Shown here in pieces: positions 49,427 to 60,474 of a stretch of 64,000 bases of DNA. The notes under the pieces are model-generated. The model searched no databases, was not told the DNA's origin, and saw only the letters and a program-made list of their open reading frames with translations. The stretch is from Escallonia rubra (lineage: Eukaryota > Streptophyta > Magnoliopsida > Escalloniales > Escalloniaceae): contig JAVXUO010003173.1 in the NCBI GenBank assembly GCA_033065855.1, positions 248,001 through 312,000 of the forward strand, read 5' to 3'. Made by a program: the position numbers and the translations under genes. How positions within the stretch are numbered: the stretch's first letter is position 1; every line of letters begins with the position of its first letter.

Positions 49427-50280
49427 TAGAGTTGTCAAACGGGTCAGGCGGCCTGTGGGCTGGCCCGGGCCCGTCAATGAACAGTAGCGGCCCGGGTGCA
49501 GAGGGCCTGGGCCTGGACCAGGCCTTCAAAATCTGGAAAACGGCCCGGTCTGCGGCCCGGTCTGCTGCCCGGTCTGCGGCCCGGGTTTGGCCCCACTTTT
49601 TTGAATTTTTTGCTTTTCCCCCCCTTTCTTCCACCCCTTTTCCAAAATTTCACTACTAATAAGTCCACATGAGTTCGAACTTATAGATATATTTGTCGCA
49701 AAGATTGAAATGATACGGAATTAGATTTTGTTGTGGGTCTACAATAAACAATTCATAACTCTTATACTAAATTATTAGTAGTTCTTTAAAGGATGACAAG
49801 TTTGAGAAATCTTCAAAAGGTCAAAAAAGGTCAAGATTATGATAGGCTAGATTGTTATTCTTATGAGACTAGCAGTGGCTTGGAATATGAAAAAAAACAA
49901 AAAGATTATTTTACCTGCAACTTGGATTGTAACTAGAAGATACAACCTCCTATTTGTTGATATTGATGACTACTAAATATGGTTAGTGTCAATTTCTTGG
50001 TAATGCTACAATAGATACAACTTCCTATTATTGTAAAATGCTATCAACCAAATTTAGTAAGTATCAATTCTTGTTATACGAAGAATAGCTAAAGAATTTT
50101 GTCAAAAAAAAAAGGGCCCAGGCCCGACCCTAGATATTGGGCCTAGGGCCAGGGCTTGGACTGTGCCTAGGTTTGCCTTAGGCGGGCCCGGCCCGGTTCG
50201 CAGCCCCACTGGCCTGGCCCCACAGCAGGCCTGATGGGCTTGGGCTGGGCCGACCCAAGCTCGGCCCTTTGACAACTCTA
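49427..50280. mobile_element. hAT-type element, GGCCCGG-rich family, copy B, nested in the Pack-MULE
   Basis: Ends are TAGAGTTGTCAAACGGG and, reversed, TAGAGTTGTCAAAGGGCC. A perfect 8-base duplication GGTCCAAC flanks it (49419-49426 and 50281-50288). It shares left-end phrases such as ATGAACAGTAGCGGCCC and CCTGGGCCTGGACCAGGCCT, and right-end phrases such as ATTGGGCCTAGGGCCAGGGC, with 35156-36608. At 854 bases it is an internally shorter member of the same family. Confidence 0.9.
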
Positions 50281-50536
50281 GGTCCAACCCATTAATATTG
50301 CAGGGATAAAATGGTCACTTCAATTCTTTTTCACATAATGGCAGCCACATCATCGCTATTAACCAATAAAGAGTTGGCACATTGGAACCAATTCTACCAC
50401 AATCATCTTCATGTTCAATTGATCACCATCCAACACCCCCTTTCTTCCTTCATTATTGAGAGAAAAGTGTGCATATGTGTTCCAAAATCCAAGCTTGATG
50501 ATCCTAAATAGGCTTTGTGTTTAGACACGGCAGCTT

Positions 50537-50675
50537 TGTAATATCCCACATCGGTTGTTGGAGAGTTTGCGATTGGCCTTAGAAGATCCTGCCTATGAAC
50601 TCATAAGTACCTACTTGGCTAGCCCTTTTGAGGGAGGCAATGCCCTGTGGTGGGGCCGTGGACCGGGTCGTTACA
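50537..50675 (+). repeat. TRIM LTR 1
   Basis: TG...CA, 139 bases. Differs from LTR 3 at about three positions by eye. The TATA-like CTTATAAGAC of the other LTRs is changed here to CTTAGAAGAT. Confidence 0.9.
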
Positions 50676-50862
50676 GATGGTATCAGAGCCAGGTTCCCGA
50701 TGGTTGGGGAAACGAAGGCAAGCCCGGGTATATCCCACATCAAGAGGATGGTTGGGGCAACGAAGGGTGAGCCCGGTATATCCCACATTGGCTAGAGAGG
50801 AAGATTCTGGGCTATGTGTGATCGAGCCTTAGCGAGGACGCTAAGGAATAAGGTGGGGAGAT

Positions 50863-51001
50863 TGTAATATCCCACATCGGTTGTGGGAGAGTTTGCGATT
50901 GGTCTTATAAGACCCTGCCTATGAACTCATAAGTACCTACTTGGCTAGCCCTTTTGAGGGAGGCAATGCCCTGTGGTGGGGCCGTGGACCGGGTCGTTAC
51001 A
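50863..51001 (+). repeat. TRIM LTR 2 (central, shared)
   Basis: 139 bases, about one difference from LTR 3. It contains the TATA-like CTTATAAGAC and serves as the right LTR of the first unit and the left LTR of the second. Confidence 0.9.
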
Positions 51002-51188
51002 GATGGTATCAGAGCCAGGTTGCCGATGGTTGGGGAAACGAAGGCAAGCCCAGGTATATCCCACATCAAGAGGATGGTTGGGGCAACGAAGGGTGAGCCC
51101 GGTATATCCCACATTGGCTAGAGAGGAAGATTCTGGGGTATGTGTGATCGAGCCTTAGCGAGGACGCTAAGGAATAAGGTGAGGAGAT

Positions 51189-51327
51189 TGTAATATCCCA
51201 CATCGGTTGTGGGAGAGTTTGCGATTGGCCTTATAAGACCCTGCCTATGAACTCATAAGTACCTACTTGGCTAGCCCTTTTGAGGGAGGCAATGCCCTGT
51301 GGTGGGGCCGTGGACCGGGTCGTTACA
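51189..51327 (+). repeat. TRIM LTR 3
   Basis: 139 bases, ending ...GGTCGTTACA immediately before the AGCTT duplication. It ends 28 bases before the captured euAP2 start codon. Confidence 0.9.
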
Positions 51328-51355
51328 AGCTTTGTGGTTGAATCTGGGTGAAGAA

Positions 51356-51868
51356 ATGTGGGATCTAAATGACTCGGTTGAATCAGAACCATAAAGGTGT
51401 TTATCGCGGGTTGATGGGAAGGAGGAGGACAACGACAAAAGGGTCGGATCATGTCAAATTCGAGCTCCTCGGCTGTGGTAATCGAAGATTGATCGCGAGG
51501 ATATAGCCAACCGAAAGCAGAGCGGGAGCAAGATATTCGGGTTTTTCATGGCTCAAAATGATGACGACTTCTTGTCGGAGAGCGATCTGCTAGTGACCCA
51601 CCTGTTTTTCCCGGTGGATCATGATTATGAAATGGGGACCACATCAGGCGGCTGTGGTTGTGGGGCAGCCACCAGTAGTTTTCTGAGGGCGCACTGGGTT
51701 GGTGTTAAATTCTGGCAGTCAGAGCCACTCACCGGCAGTGTCGGCAAGCCTAGTTCTGAGGTGCCGCAGCTGCTTAAGAAGAGCCGTCGTGGACTGAGGT
51801 GTAGAAGCTCGCAGTACCGTGGCCTTACCTTTTACCGGAAGACCGGTCGATGGGAGTCACCAATATTG
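51356..51868 (+). pseudogene. Captured exon-1 fragment of a euAP2/TOE-type transcription factor
   Basis: Translation starts MWDLNDS, the conserved opening of euAP2 proteins including the LNDS core of their EAR-like repression motif. [12 protein letters not shown] follows in a shifted frame. A longer open frame then gives [35 protein letters not shown] and [18 protein letters not shown], the beginning of the first AP2 DNA-binding domain. Homology stops there, about where exon 1 of such genes usually ends, and unrelated sequence follows. A stop arises soon after the start (TAA at 51389-51391) and frameshifts separate the blocks. It cannot make a DNA-binding protein, but transcripts could share sequence with real euAP2 mRNAs. 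Confidence 0.88.
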
Positions 51869-52478
51869 GCGAAGGTGGCGAGAGTGAAGGACCTGACAGA
51901 GGTAAAGACCGTTGGGGTTCGATTGCTAGGGTTTTGTTGTCTGTGGAGAGAGAGAGAGAGAGAGATGGGTGATGGGCGGTGATTGGGTACATGCAGACGA
52001 TGGTGGAGCTCTTTGGGTGCCTAAGGTGGGGATGTAGGCGGGGTAGAGGAGGGATCGCCCGGTGGGTTTTGAGAAAAAACAGAGATCACTTGACTGGGGT
52101 GGAAATAAAGAATAAATTTATAGTTTTACCTTTAAGATATTGACGGGCGTCCAAGAAATTGGACTCCAAACCGTCAATTGGTAAATTGAGTACAGACTAA
52201 TGAACCGTAAGGTTAATTGTGCAAAAATTGAAATAGTAAAGTGAAATGCGCACTTACTCTCAAACTATAGGATTTTATGTGTAAATAGTCCCAAATTAAA
52301 TAGTGTCGCACATGATTTCGAGTATTTAACTTTTATGGCATCAGTTTGAAGCTTTGCCTTAATATATTCTATGAACTACAAAATTATATAATAAATAATG
52401 TTCTGCGAGGCGGCCTTGTTTTGCAAGCTCATCTTTATGTCCATTAATTATTCCATCCACAAAAATATTGGCAAAATG

Positions 52479-52502
52479 GAGAGGGAGAGGGAGAGGGAGA
52501 GG

Positions 52503-52538
<36 letters not shown>

Positions 52539-52548
52539 GAGAGAGAGA
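52479..52548. repeat. (GA)n / (GGGAGA)n microsatellite
   Basis: About 70 bases of pure GA-type purine repeat just outside the Pack-MULE's right end. Confidence 0.95.
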
Positions 52549-54154
52549 TTCTTGAGGTGTGTTTAATATATGTAATTGTTGAATACCTAGATTAGGACAA
52601 TATTTAATGGAATGGAGGTATATATTTTATTTTCTTCTGTATTTTGCTGACAAAAAAATTGCCATGAGAAAAGTCAACAAACTCAGAGCCCAGCCTAAGT
52701 CAAAACCAAACATGTGTAAAATAGGGCCAACCCACCAAAGTAGAAAAAGGTGTTATTGACGTGTAAAAGATATAATAAAAATTTAATCAATGAGACATAT
52801 TGCAATTTGTGACGCATGGAGTGCTACATGCGAAGGGACAACCACCAGTATATTAATCTAGGTCCATTAGAAATCCTTAAACCCTATTAAATCATGGTTG
52901 CAAGCACTAATGAGACTCTATTTTCACCAAGAATTTGCATTTGACATTAGTAAGAATATGTGTGTGTGTATGGGGAGTTACCCACCTTAGCTTACTGAAT
53001 TTTCAAGACAGTGTCCAATCCAATAATTGAATTCAATCCTTTTGCTGGATCAACTTTTTCAACAGTGGCTGGGCTTCCGCAAGAGAATGAGGTAGGCCTG
53101 ACCTTGTGCAATAGTGATCTTTATGTTTATGTCCTTAGGCAAGCCCACCTCCCGTCTTCCAAGTGAAGTACTAGTGATTTGGGTCATACGCGATGGATGT
53201 GCAAAGGTAAAATCAATAGGGATTTTTCGCACACATTAAGGTGTAAATAGGGATTGTAGGTGAGAGAATGAAATTAGGGATGTCAGCTACGGAGGTTCCT
53301 GGATTATAAGTGAACTACTCCTGGAACTAGCCATGTCATTTGTCCTGCTTCTCGCGTTATAATCTTCATGAAAGGGGCGGTGCATGTTGCCGTGTTCGGT
53401 TTGGTGGCAGTGGCGGGTGCTGCTGTTAGGTTGGGTTTGGCGAGTTGGGTGGCAGTATTAGGTTGGTGGACGTGAAAGAGGGCAATGGCCGGTGGCGGGC
53501 AAAGGGGCCGGTGGCTTATAGTGGAAGGGGGTATAAAGTTGATTTTTTTTACCATAATTATATGTAAATTGATGCTTTTGCCCTGACGGTTTAGGAGCAA
53601 AGTTAGGGATTTAGATGGAAATACTACTAATTGCAAGCTTAAAAACTCCGGACCCTGACGTGCAAAAAAAATTAAAAACATGGTCCTCAAAGTGAGTTTT
53701 TTCGTGTACATTTAGGCTACTAATCTGTATCTAACTTTTAAGATGATTGTTGGCACCCAAATTTTGGGCAAAAAAAAAAAACAAAAAGAATGAAAAAAGA
53801 GTATCCCTCCTAGAAATGTCATGGGCAAACATAAGCCCATATAAGAATGAAGAAGCTTTTTTGTAGAAGCCCAAAAATCATTGACCACTATCCATGGTTG
53901 GACAATCAATTAAGGGGTTCATTGGGCTTGTCATACCAGCCCATGACCCGATGAGCCCATGAAGAGAAGTCTCAAACTTTTGGCCTTGGACGGATGATGA
54001 GATTGAGGTGTGTAAAATGCCAACTTAAGTTGACTTGAAATGGGTGACTCCCAATCCCAAGTGATAAGATAAAGCTTATCACAACAAACTAAAGCATCGT
54101 GCAAGGCTTGGATTCCTAGCCAATTTTGGAGGATAAAAAGGCAGTTCTCTCGGC

Positions 54155-54370
54155 AGAAACAAAGGAGAAAGGGGGGTGAAACAAAAAGGATGAGAGAACT
54201 CTGTCGGTAGAGGAAACAAAAAGAGAGAGGGGACAGCAGAGGGGTAAGCAAAAAAAAAAGGAGGAACCAAGAAAAGACTCAGGAAAGAAGGAAAAAAAAG
54301 GGGAGAGAAGATGAGGTACCGATGCGGCAGAAAGGAGGAAAGAAGAAAAAAGAGAGGAAAGAATGGGATC
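54155..54370 (+). repeat. Purine-rich tract
   Basis: About 215 bases dominated by A and G on the plus strand, with only isolated pyrimidines. It contains the partly repeated phrase CTCTGTCGGTAGAGGAAAC / CTCTCGGCAGAAACAAAGG. It may be the leader of an old LTR element. Confidence 0.6.
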
Positions 54371-57300
54371 AAGGTGAATCCTGATTTTGATGATGTATTA
54401 AGATTCATGAAGAAATGAAAATTTTGTATATATTTTTATTTGTTATTTATGTTGGATTTATTATTTGTGTTTTCTTTAATCGGAGGCTGTGGTAACCGTA
54501 ATTAACGGTTGATTTTTTATACGACAGAATTTAGTGGCACAAGATTCTACGCTAATCAATAGCGCGAATAATGCCATTAATTATATTAAGCGACCACTAC
54601 TGAGTTGGGCTTTCTCTACTACCAACCTTTCTCTATCTACCCTGTAGGTGCATGCATATATTTTTTGTGGTGAACGTTGCGTGCAACAATGCGCATTCAA
54701 CGAGCAACAGCCAAAACAGATTTAGGCATTGTCTGCTACAAAATTTTCACTTTGTGATTTTTTTTGTTTTATTGGCTTAGATTTTTGACATGTCCAAATA
54801 AATTTTGCTATCAAATCTCTCCAAAGTGATGCTAGCTTTTCCAAAAGTTTATCTCAAATCTTAAGTTCTCCAATGAGGTACTCGAGTGCCTCTCCAGTCT
54901 ATTGAAGATTGCGATGCACTTTTTTAAATGCATGAACCGGAGTTTCTTATCTTATTTCTTGAGTATTGCTAATCTTCTGAAAATTGTATCCAAATTTCTG
55001 TTATGAAAAACTTGGCTCAGGCACTCTTTTGAGAATATAATCCCTACATATTGAGAGAGTAGTATAACATTTCAACATAAGTTTTTATGAGACTCTCCGC
55101 ATTCTTTTCTGAGCTAAAAGTCCAATTAGGTTTATGTAGTTTTTTTTATTTTTAGTTTCCGATGTTAGATAACAAACTTGACAACCAACAAAAAGAGTCA
55201 AAGCATGATAATTTACTTTCTTTCTTATGACACTATAGTGTGTTTTTAGTAACTGTCGTAATTTCTCTGGTCACAAACGTGTAATTCAAAAGTTTGCATG
55301 ACAAGTCACCTAAAAGTATTAAAACAATCAAAATATCATTTTTCTTCCTTTGTATCTCAGCAGCAAGAGGTTATACGCTTCCTAATCGGTACCTTCTTGA
55401 ATGGTCAAGGAACACCATCCATGCTCAGCTGAATGATTTCATTTGAAGTTTGCCTAGAAATTACTTTCTTTTGAACCGCGAAGGATATACATATACGATG
55501 GGTCTGAGTTATTATGAAACCCTGAAAATAATGCAATCAAGGGTTGAATGGGCTCATGATACCACCCCTTTAATGGAAAAAAGAGAGGCCGAGTAGTGGA
55601 ACACATCTCTATCCGTTTTGGCTGTTGTCGGTGATCTATTGGGTATGAGCTAAGCAATGTGGAGTAGCGTCATCGCACTCTATAGTTATGCGGGCGAGAA
55701 TTGACTCGAAGTCCATTTACAAATTAAATTATTAAAGCAAATCTCAGACCGGCTCAACAACACTCAAAATAACTTTACCTAATTCCAGTAAAAGACGGGA
55801 CACTAAAAATATCAGATAAAAGATTGTGGGAAGAGTGGGTAGAGAGGAGTAATTATGAGCGAGAGGCCGAAGGCAATCCAGGGCAAGGAAGCAACATCAT
55901 TGCCAACCGCATTGAAGGTGGAGCAGCACATAGCTGGTAAAAGAGAAAAAAGCGGCAAAGTGGGTGTTGGTCACTTTCATTTTTAATCTTCCCATCTCCC
56001 TCATTGTGCGGTGTATGGCTGTCCTGCTGCTTGTAATGGACACTGACCAAAAGCCCAAAAGCAACAATCTTTTCTTGTCAAACACTTTGGTACATCCAAT
56101 AGTTCTGCAGATACGCAACACTAGCGCGGACGTGGTGTTCTTGTATATGCTAGAAAGCGTTGAAAAAACATAAAAAGGCCAAAACATTTCTTCTTTGTTT
56201 TTCCCAAAAAAAGCAGGTAGTCCAAGCCAATTCCAAATAGTAAGAAATGATACCATTCGCTCCTACACACACCATTGAAGCGTAGAAAACTCCGGACTCC
56301 TGATGTTGGGAGTACAGTTCTCATGTCTTACTTTTCCTCTTGTTCATCATACTAATGTTGGGTGTTGGGTGATTTGAATGAATGAACTTGAACTCTACTG
56401 GTACTCCTTTTCGGTTATTGGACGTTGGCATGGGAAAATGTATTGTTATACAGCTCTTTTGAAGTAAGTTCAAGCAGTTCGATTATAAGGATCCGGTTCG
56501 CGTACGTAGATTCATTATATCATTGATACTCACAATCCACTAGCAATCCACAAGCAAAGTACCCCGCTAGGGTCAGGTTCTCAAGGTACCATTAGTAGCC
56601 CAATCAGTACAGTAGCTTTAAGTGTGTCCGAATCTTGGAAGTTTGTTAAATCAATAAATAAAAATAATAAACGAAAGTAATAGTTCGATATATGAGCATT
56701 TGAAGTACCATACAGATCAACTCGTCGTACGTTGCCTACTTCAAATACTTTACAGATATTTTCAAAGTGAACAAGAGATGGCTAGTTTTAAGCATGTAAT
56801 CATGTTTACGGATAATTAAACACAATAAACATTTTTGTGACAAAAATAACATTGTCAACCCAAAATTAAACTGGATTTGGGAGATAAGACAGGACTGTTG
56901 CAAAGAACTTGACTAACTACGGACACATCATCATCATCATCATCATCATAATAACAAGCACCTGCCATTGTCTAGTGCAATGCAAGTGCCCACGAATCAA
57001 CTCATAGATTGATTCAGGGTTCAAATTTGGTACATAGGTGGCTGCATACAATGTGACAAGGAACGCAAACCTTATACGGCCCGGCCCCCACTATTTTCCA
57101 CTGAATGACTAACCCTTCCATATAGGGTATCCCTCGGCTGACACTTGTCAAAGGCCCGTGCTTCCATGTTACCTAGACTAGATAATAAAGGGATTAAGAG
57201 ACAGGATATATTCCGCATGCTCAAAAGGAAAAGGAAAAGAAAAAGAAAAGGGGCCTAAGATGACTTGATTGACTTTGATGCTCAACTTGAATGAGACTGC

Positions 57301-58045
57301 TACATGACCCTAGTGTTTCTTAAAAGATTAGTTTGTCATGCTAGTCGCGTTAATAAACTCATTTTCATTCTATTAATACTTGTTTTAAGACTGTTGTATC
57401 TCATACATTTAAACGGTACATTGACTTAGTAGAAGTTATTTATTGTAGACGATGGTGGCCATCATTTTGGTGTCATTGATTTGAGCTGTGACGGTCTTTT
57501 AACCATTTGCTCTTACAACTCACTAAACAACATGTACATCATCCTCACAATCTGTACTTGTTAATTGCCTTGGAATATTCACATGAACACACACTCTTTT
57601 CTTATGTTCATAGACTACCTGTCATAACGCCGCCACCACCACGATCACGATTTCCCAGCCACGTAACCACTGTGTATATTCCTTATCGAGATACCTGATC
57701 CTCTGTGTGATTTGCTGATACTCTATCGTTTTGTTTTGTGATATATTCATAAACTCTACAGAAATCATATATCTGGTCATTTCGTCGTTTGATCATATTG
57801 TGTTATAATAGTACCTTTGTCGGTTGTCATGCTTTCCAAGTAGGTGTCTAAAGTTGACAAACTTTAACCAAGTAGCTAGTGATCAATTTGTCTACTTCTT
57901 GTATGTGATTGGTTTTGCTTGTCTCGTGAAATTATGTAGGACATCGTCACTAATCTTGAAGATAGATTTGACAAACTAAGTGGGACAAAGGAAAAGGAAG
58001 AGAGAGCAGAGGACTTTGGATCCCCCCATCATTCAAACATGCTAC

Positions 58046-58053
58046 TATAAAAA
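58046..58053 (+). promoter_or_regulatory. TATA box of the SABATH gene
   Basis: TATAAAAA lies 66 bases before the start codon, giving a predicted transcription start near 58078 and a short 5' leader. Confidence 0.7.
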
Positions 58054-58111
58054 GAGACTCTGAGACCTCAAATGCGTCAATGACTCGAGACTAACTCCCA
58101 CCCGCACCACC

Positions 58112-60474
58112 ATGGATGTTGAGAGAGTTTTCCACATGACTGGAGGAGTTGGCGTCACTAGCTATGCCCAAAATTCTTCACTTCAGGTCTGTCTCTCTCT
58201 CTCTCTCTCGTTTCCAATGTAGGCACCAAAGCTGAACTTATGCCGTGGATGCATGTGGTTCTACCACTTGGGCTTTTTTCAGACTGGAATTGATTTCACA
58301 CTGATGTGAACAGAAAGTAGATACAAAAGATGAATTTCTTGATCTTGTGTAAACATATAAAAAAGGGCATTATTAAGATCGAAAGGGTTATATATACTCT
58401 ACTATCCTGATCGTTTTGAAGCTTTCCCTTGGCAGAAGAAGGTCTCTGATAAGGTGAAGCACATAACTCTAGATACCATTCAAGAACTCTACCTTACAAC
58501 GACTCCGAAAAGCTTAGGCATAGCAGACTTGGGCTGTTCCTCTGGGCGGAATACACTTTCAATCGTAAGAGACTTGGTTGACATCATAGTAGGCACAAGT
58601 CGTCGAATCATGCAGACTTCAGCGCCACCAGAGTTTCGAGTGTACTTAAACGACCTGCCGACCAATGACTTCAACACAATCTTTAAGGCCTTGCCGGATT
58701 TCTATAGGGAGCTACAGAGAGTAACAAGTTACGAGAGTACGCCAAGCCCATCTATATACATAGCTGGTTATCCTGGAACATTTTATGGTAGACTTTTTCC
58801 AGATAAGTGCTTGCACTTCATCTATTCCTCCAATAGTTTGCACTGGTTGTCCAAAGTAAGTTATTCTACATAGCAATTTTCTGTTTTCCGTTTACATAAT
58901 TACTTTATGCCACACTTTCGGAGTACATGCTGAATATTATTAGGTGCTTTACTGGTATATTGTGGTATATTTTGAATGTCGCTAGATTTTTAATAGAATC
59001 AGCAACCATTTCTCGCCAGTAAAAGGAGAATTGAAGTCATAGACTCGTAGGATACAACCATGGTGGCAATAATCTTTCAAAGAAGCAAAAGAATTAGAAG
59101 AGGATGACCATATCCTGAAACTTGGAGCTACTTTGTAATTGGTTTCTGGGATCTCATGGTCATGGCCAAAATCCAATGCTAGGGGGTCGCCTTGTAGGGA
59201 ATAGGTTGAGGAACTTAATGTGAGAGAGTTAAAAATGCGAGAATGTGTGTGATTTTAGCAGTGCATTGGTATTTACAAAGTGCGACAACATCTTTATCAG
59301 TACTTTGAGAACTTGAACCTTGTCCCACCCAGGATCATGAGAAAAATAGCCTTAACCTCGTCCACGGTTGTTGATTTTTTTTTTATATGCAGGTGCAACT
59401 TGGTTTTTTGTACTAAAAGCGAACATCTAGCTACTGGGACTTAGAACAATTTCAGCTAGCTTTTTGCCAATTATTTTGGCTGCCTGAGTTGTGTAGCAAA
59501 CCAAAGCCAGGTTGAAGCCATAAGCTGGCTTAAATGTCTCTTACTTTTTAGGGGTACCCATTCGGTTATCGCCCTAATGAACTTTGCCAGCAGAAACAAA
59601 GCTGCGAGCCATGAGCTTAACGATATCATCCTGTAGTGCAGGTTCCGCCAGCTCTTTATAACAAGCAGGGCAGGTCCATAAACAAAGGCTGCATTTACTT
59701 ATCCAAATCCAGCCCCCAAATGGTGTCGCAAGCATACTTCAAGCAGTTTCAAGAGGATTTCCATTTGTTTCTCCGGTCAAGATCTGAAGAGCTCGTTACC
59801 GGAGGACGAATGGTGCTGATTATGTTGGGAAGAAGAGATCTAGATCATTTTGACCGGGGCAATGCCTTCTTATGGGAACTTCTTACTCGATCATTCAAGA
59901 TTTTAGTTTCTCAGGTGACATTACTAATATTAGACGCACTTTTTATTGTCATTCAACAAAATATTGACTCATTAAAGGAGCCAAACAATTTTAGTCTACG
60001 TTTGCGCTAGCACCTACATTTTCTGCTTCTTTAATGCTTACTTCTGGATAAGCTATATCATTCTTCTGACCCAGTGTAGCACTCTTTTGCTAAGTAATAT
60101 ATATATATGACGTGTTGATACAAAATTATGGTATTTTGCAGGGAGAGGTTGAGGAGGAAAAATTTGATGCTTATGATGTTCACTTTTATGCACCATCAAA
60201 AGATGAACTTGAAGATGAAGTAAGGAGAGAGGGTTCTTTTGAGATGAAGCGGCTTGAGATGTTTGAGATAGACAAGGAGGTTGGGGAAGGCACAAGCTAT
60301 GGAACAGCAGTTGCAACGGCGGTTAGGGCCATCCAAGAATCCATGCTTTGCCACCACTTCGGGGAAGAAATTTTAGATAATTTGTTTGAGCACTATGGAA
60401 GACTGGTGGATGAAGAGATGGCCATAGAAGAAATTAGGCCTATCACGCTTGTTGTCGTGCTTAGTAAACTATAA
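58112..60474 (+). CDS. SABATH-family carboxyl methyltransferase (four exons, 366 aa)
   Basis: Exons: 58112-58186, 58436-58855, 59642-59914 and 60142-60474; junctions are GT-AG and in frame. The family transfers a methyl group from S-adenosylmethionine to small carboxylic acids such as salicylate, benzoate or hormones. SYAQNSSLQ (17-25), with Gln25, matches the segment that binds both the cofactor and the substrate carboxylate. DLGCSSG (56-62) is the methyl-donor site. SLHWLSK (159-165) supplies the tryptophan that contacts the carboxylate. His161 before it, rather than the Met recalled for salicylate-specific enzymes, argues against simple salicylate specificity, so I do not name a substrate. 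The C-terminus ([15 protein letters not shown]) is typical. The counterpart recalled in Arabidopsis is At5g66430. It looks intact, with a clear TATA box upstream. The enzyme should be cytosolic; no targeting signal is seen. Confidence 0.93.

Larger units (their letters stand above)
50537..51327 (+). mobile_element. Tandem TRIM retrotransposon: three LTRs, two internal regions
   Basis: Three 139-base direct repeats, each TGTAATATCCCACATCGG...GGGTCGTTACA, alternate with two 187-base internal regions (50676-50862 and 51002-51188). Each internal region starts with a TGGTATCAGAGCCA primer site (initiator tRNA-Met type) and ends with a purine tract (AAGGTGGGGAGAT or AAGGTGAGGAGAT). AGCTT occurs at 50532-50536 and at 51328-51332, a 5-base target duplication around the whole unit, so it was inserted as one tandem or expanded after insertion. 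No coding capacity. Confidence 0.93.
49258..52291. mobile_element. Mutator-like Pack-MULE carrying a euAP2 gene fragment
   Basis: Long inverted ends: 49258 to about 49413 and about 52136 to 52291 are recognisably reverse complements over roughly 155 bases, with the shared phrase TTTGGAGTCCAATTTCTTGG. The tips are GGAATAATTACACATAAAA and, reversed, GGACTATTTACACATAAAA. A perfect 9-base duplication CAAATTAAA flanks the element (49249-49257 and 52292-52300), the Mutator hallmark. It encodes no transposase but contains a captured piece of a euAP2-type gene. A hAT element and a tandem TRIM are nested inside; without them the element would be about 1.4 kb. Confidence 0.85.
52549..58111. other. Long intergenic region, mostly non-coding
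   Basis: No gene recognised. It holds a purine-rich tract (54155-54370), possible LTR debris (TGTTGGCACCCAAATTTTGG near 53748, and GGATAAAAAGGCAG near 54131 that could be a TATA box and start region), and a short (CAT)n run at 56926-56951. The final 200 bases are the promoter of the methyltransferase. Open frames at 53931-54408, 55853-56324 and elsewhere show no family signature. Confidence 0.45.

Noticed and set aside
51548..51982. A functional AP2 transcription factor gene
   Set aside because: Only the start of the first AP2 domain is present. The true start codon is out of frame with a stop soon after it, and the fragment lies inside a Mutator-like element.
53280..53720. Possible second Mutator-like element
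   Set aside because: Some phrases resemble Mutator-type ends, but I could not find a matching inverted partner or a 9-base duplication.
55853..56324. Overlapping frames on both strands, up to 119 codons
   Set aside because: No recognisable motif, no exon-like context, and short range of openness.
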